The notes under the pieces were generated by a model. It was not told the DNA's origin, made no database searches, and saw nothing but the letters and a program-made list of their open reading frames with translations. A stretch of DNA of 64,000 nt from Setaria digitata. Taxonomy: Eukaryota > Nematoda > Chromadorea > Rhabditida > Setariidae. The translations under genes and the position numbers were made by a program. The stretch covers positions 62,001 to 126,000 of the forward strand of contig RCAB01000101.1 of assembly GCA_003640385.1 (NCBI GenBank). Reading direction: 5' to 3'. This document shows positions 63,298 to 64,000 of this stretch, piece by piece; within the stretch, counting starts at the first letter, position 1, and every line of letters starts with the position of its first letter.

Positions 63298-64000
63298 ATT
63301 CATTCGTAACTATTCCAGTAAAAAAAAATTTTATTTAGCTCTTTATATGCAGAAGATTAAAAATCTTAGTATCATTGAGTAATTCTTTATAAATATTTCT
63401 CACATTCTATTTTCGCTTGATGACTTTAGTGTCTTCATTTTTTATATGTTCTCACCAAATTTATCTTTTATCACATTGTTAATTCCTTTTGTAACTACAT
63501 AATTAATGGTTTCCAAACTAACTTTGATAACTGAATCTTATTTGACAGCTGACTTAGTAAACCATTCTTTCTTGTTTTATCTTTATTCTTGATGGGTATG
63601 ATAACATCTGTTTCATAAATTAATCGGATAGTATAATAAATGGCTCCTGATTTGAAATCTTTATACAATATTGATCAGATAATACATTAAAAAATAAATG
63701 GGTGGCATGCTTTGTTGATTTTCTTTGGTTATTCCTTAACCTTGGTTAATTCATTATTTGAATCTATAAAGTTTCGCGATAAGTTTAAATTGAATTTTTG
63801 GAATGCAGTTTGTACAACTGTTAAGTAAGGATGCTAATATATTTACAGACAATCTCAATCTTGTCTGTTAATTGAATCCAGTGTTAAATCATTGCCCTTC
63901 ATCAGTAGAATTAGATTTGTATGCAAATCCATCTGTATTATCACTATTTCTATTTAAGACTGTATTTTGATTAATATCACAAAAGAAACATGACTGGTAC
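63298..64000. other. 3' flank of GTF3C3
   Basis: An AATAAA overlaps the stop codon (63293-63298). The remaining 700 bp are AT-rich and show no gene. Confidence 0.5.

Overview
The window is eukaryotic, AT-rich nuclear DNA, and its protein families and splice signals point to a nematode. Introns are bounded by GT...TTTCAG or TTTTAG. Three genes have a 3' splice acceptor only 4-6 nt upstream of the start codon, as expected for spliced-leader trans-splicing. The GPCR and C-terminal TFIIIC sequences look nematode-like. A parasitic clade III (filarial or spirurid) worm is my best guess from composition and gene structure, but the sequence does not settle the species. Runs of 10-25 A or T are scattered through all non-coding DNA. 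Two single-N positions, each flanked by a direct duplication, look like unresolved assembly joins.

Layout: 1-22.9 kb holds no gene I can support, only microsatellites, inverted repeats and a few coding-like islands. 22,968-28,737 (+) is an eight-exon FMRFamide-type neuropeptide GPCR. 28.8-32.6 kb holds short coding-like islands, including the apparent 3' end of an unidentified minus-strand gene. 32,628-34,950 (+) is a seven-exon two-finger C2H2 protein. It faces, tail to tail, 39,735-36,112 (-), a nine-exon RRP1/Nop52 ribosome-biogenesis gene. 39.8-43.1 kb contains two weak gene candidates. 47,759-43,140 (-) is an eleven-exon Spinster-type MFS transporter, whose 5' flank carries a 138-bp direct duplication. 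47.9-54.8 kb is intergenic, with a 28-bp minisatellite and GT/GA-rich tracts. 55,124-63,297 (+) is a 23-exon gene for the TPR subunit of TFIIIC (GTF3C3/Tfc4).

All exon models were assembled by eye. Each junction was checked for reading phase, and in the four well-recognised genes the summed exon lengths are divisible by three. Function comes from family recognition, not from a search. RRP1 (rRNA processing) and GTF3C3 (Pol III transcription of tRNA and 5S genes) both serve ribosome supply, but they lie about 15 kb apart and nothing suggests an operon.

I found no prokaryote-style defence system, CRISPR array, intact transposon, tRNA or rRNA. The most interesting unexplained items are a decayed copy of the GTF3C3 last exon inside one of its own introns, the duplicated Spinster 5' flank, a 26-bp perfect inverted-repeat element at 17.6-17.8 kb, the palindrome-bearing minisatellite, and the orphan minus-strand exons near 30 kb.
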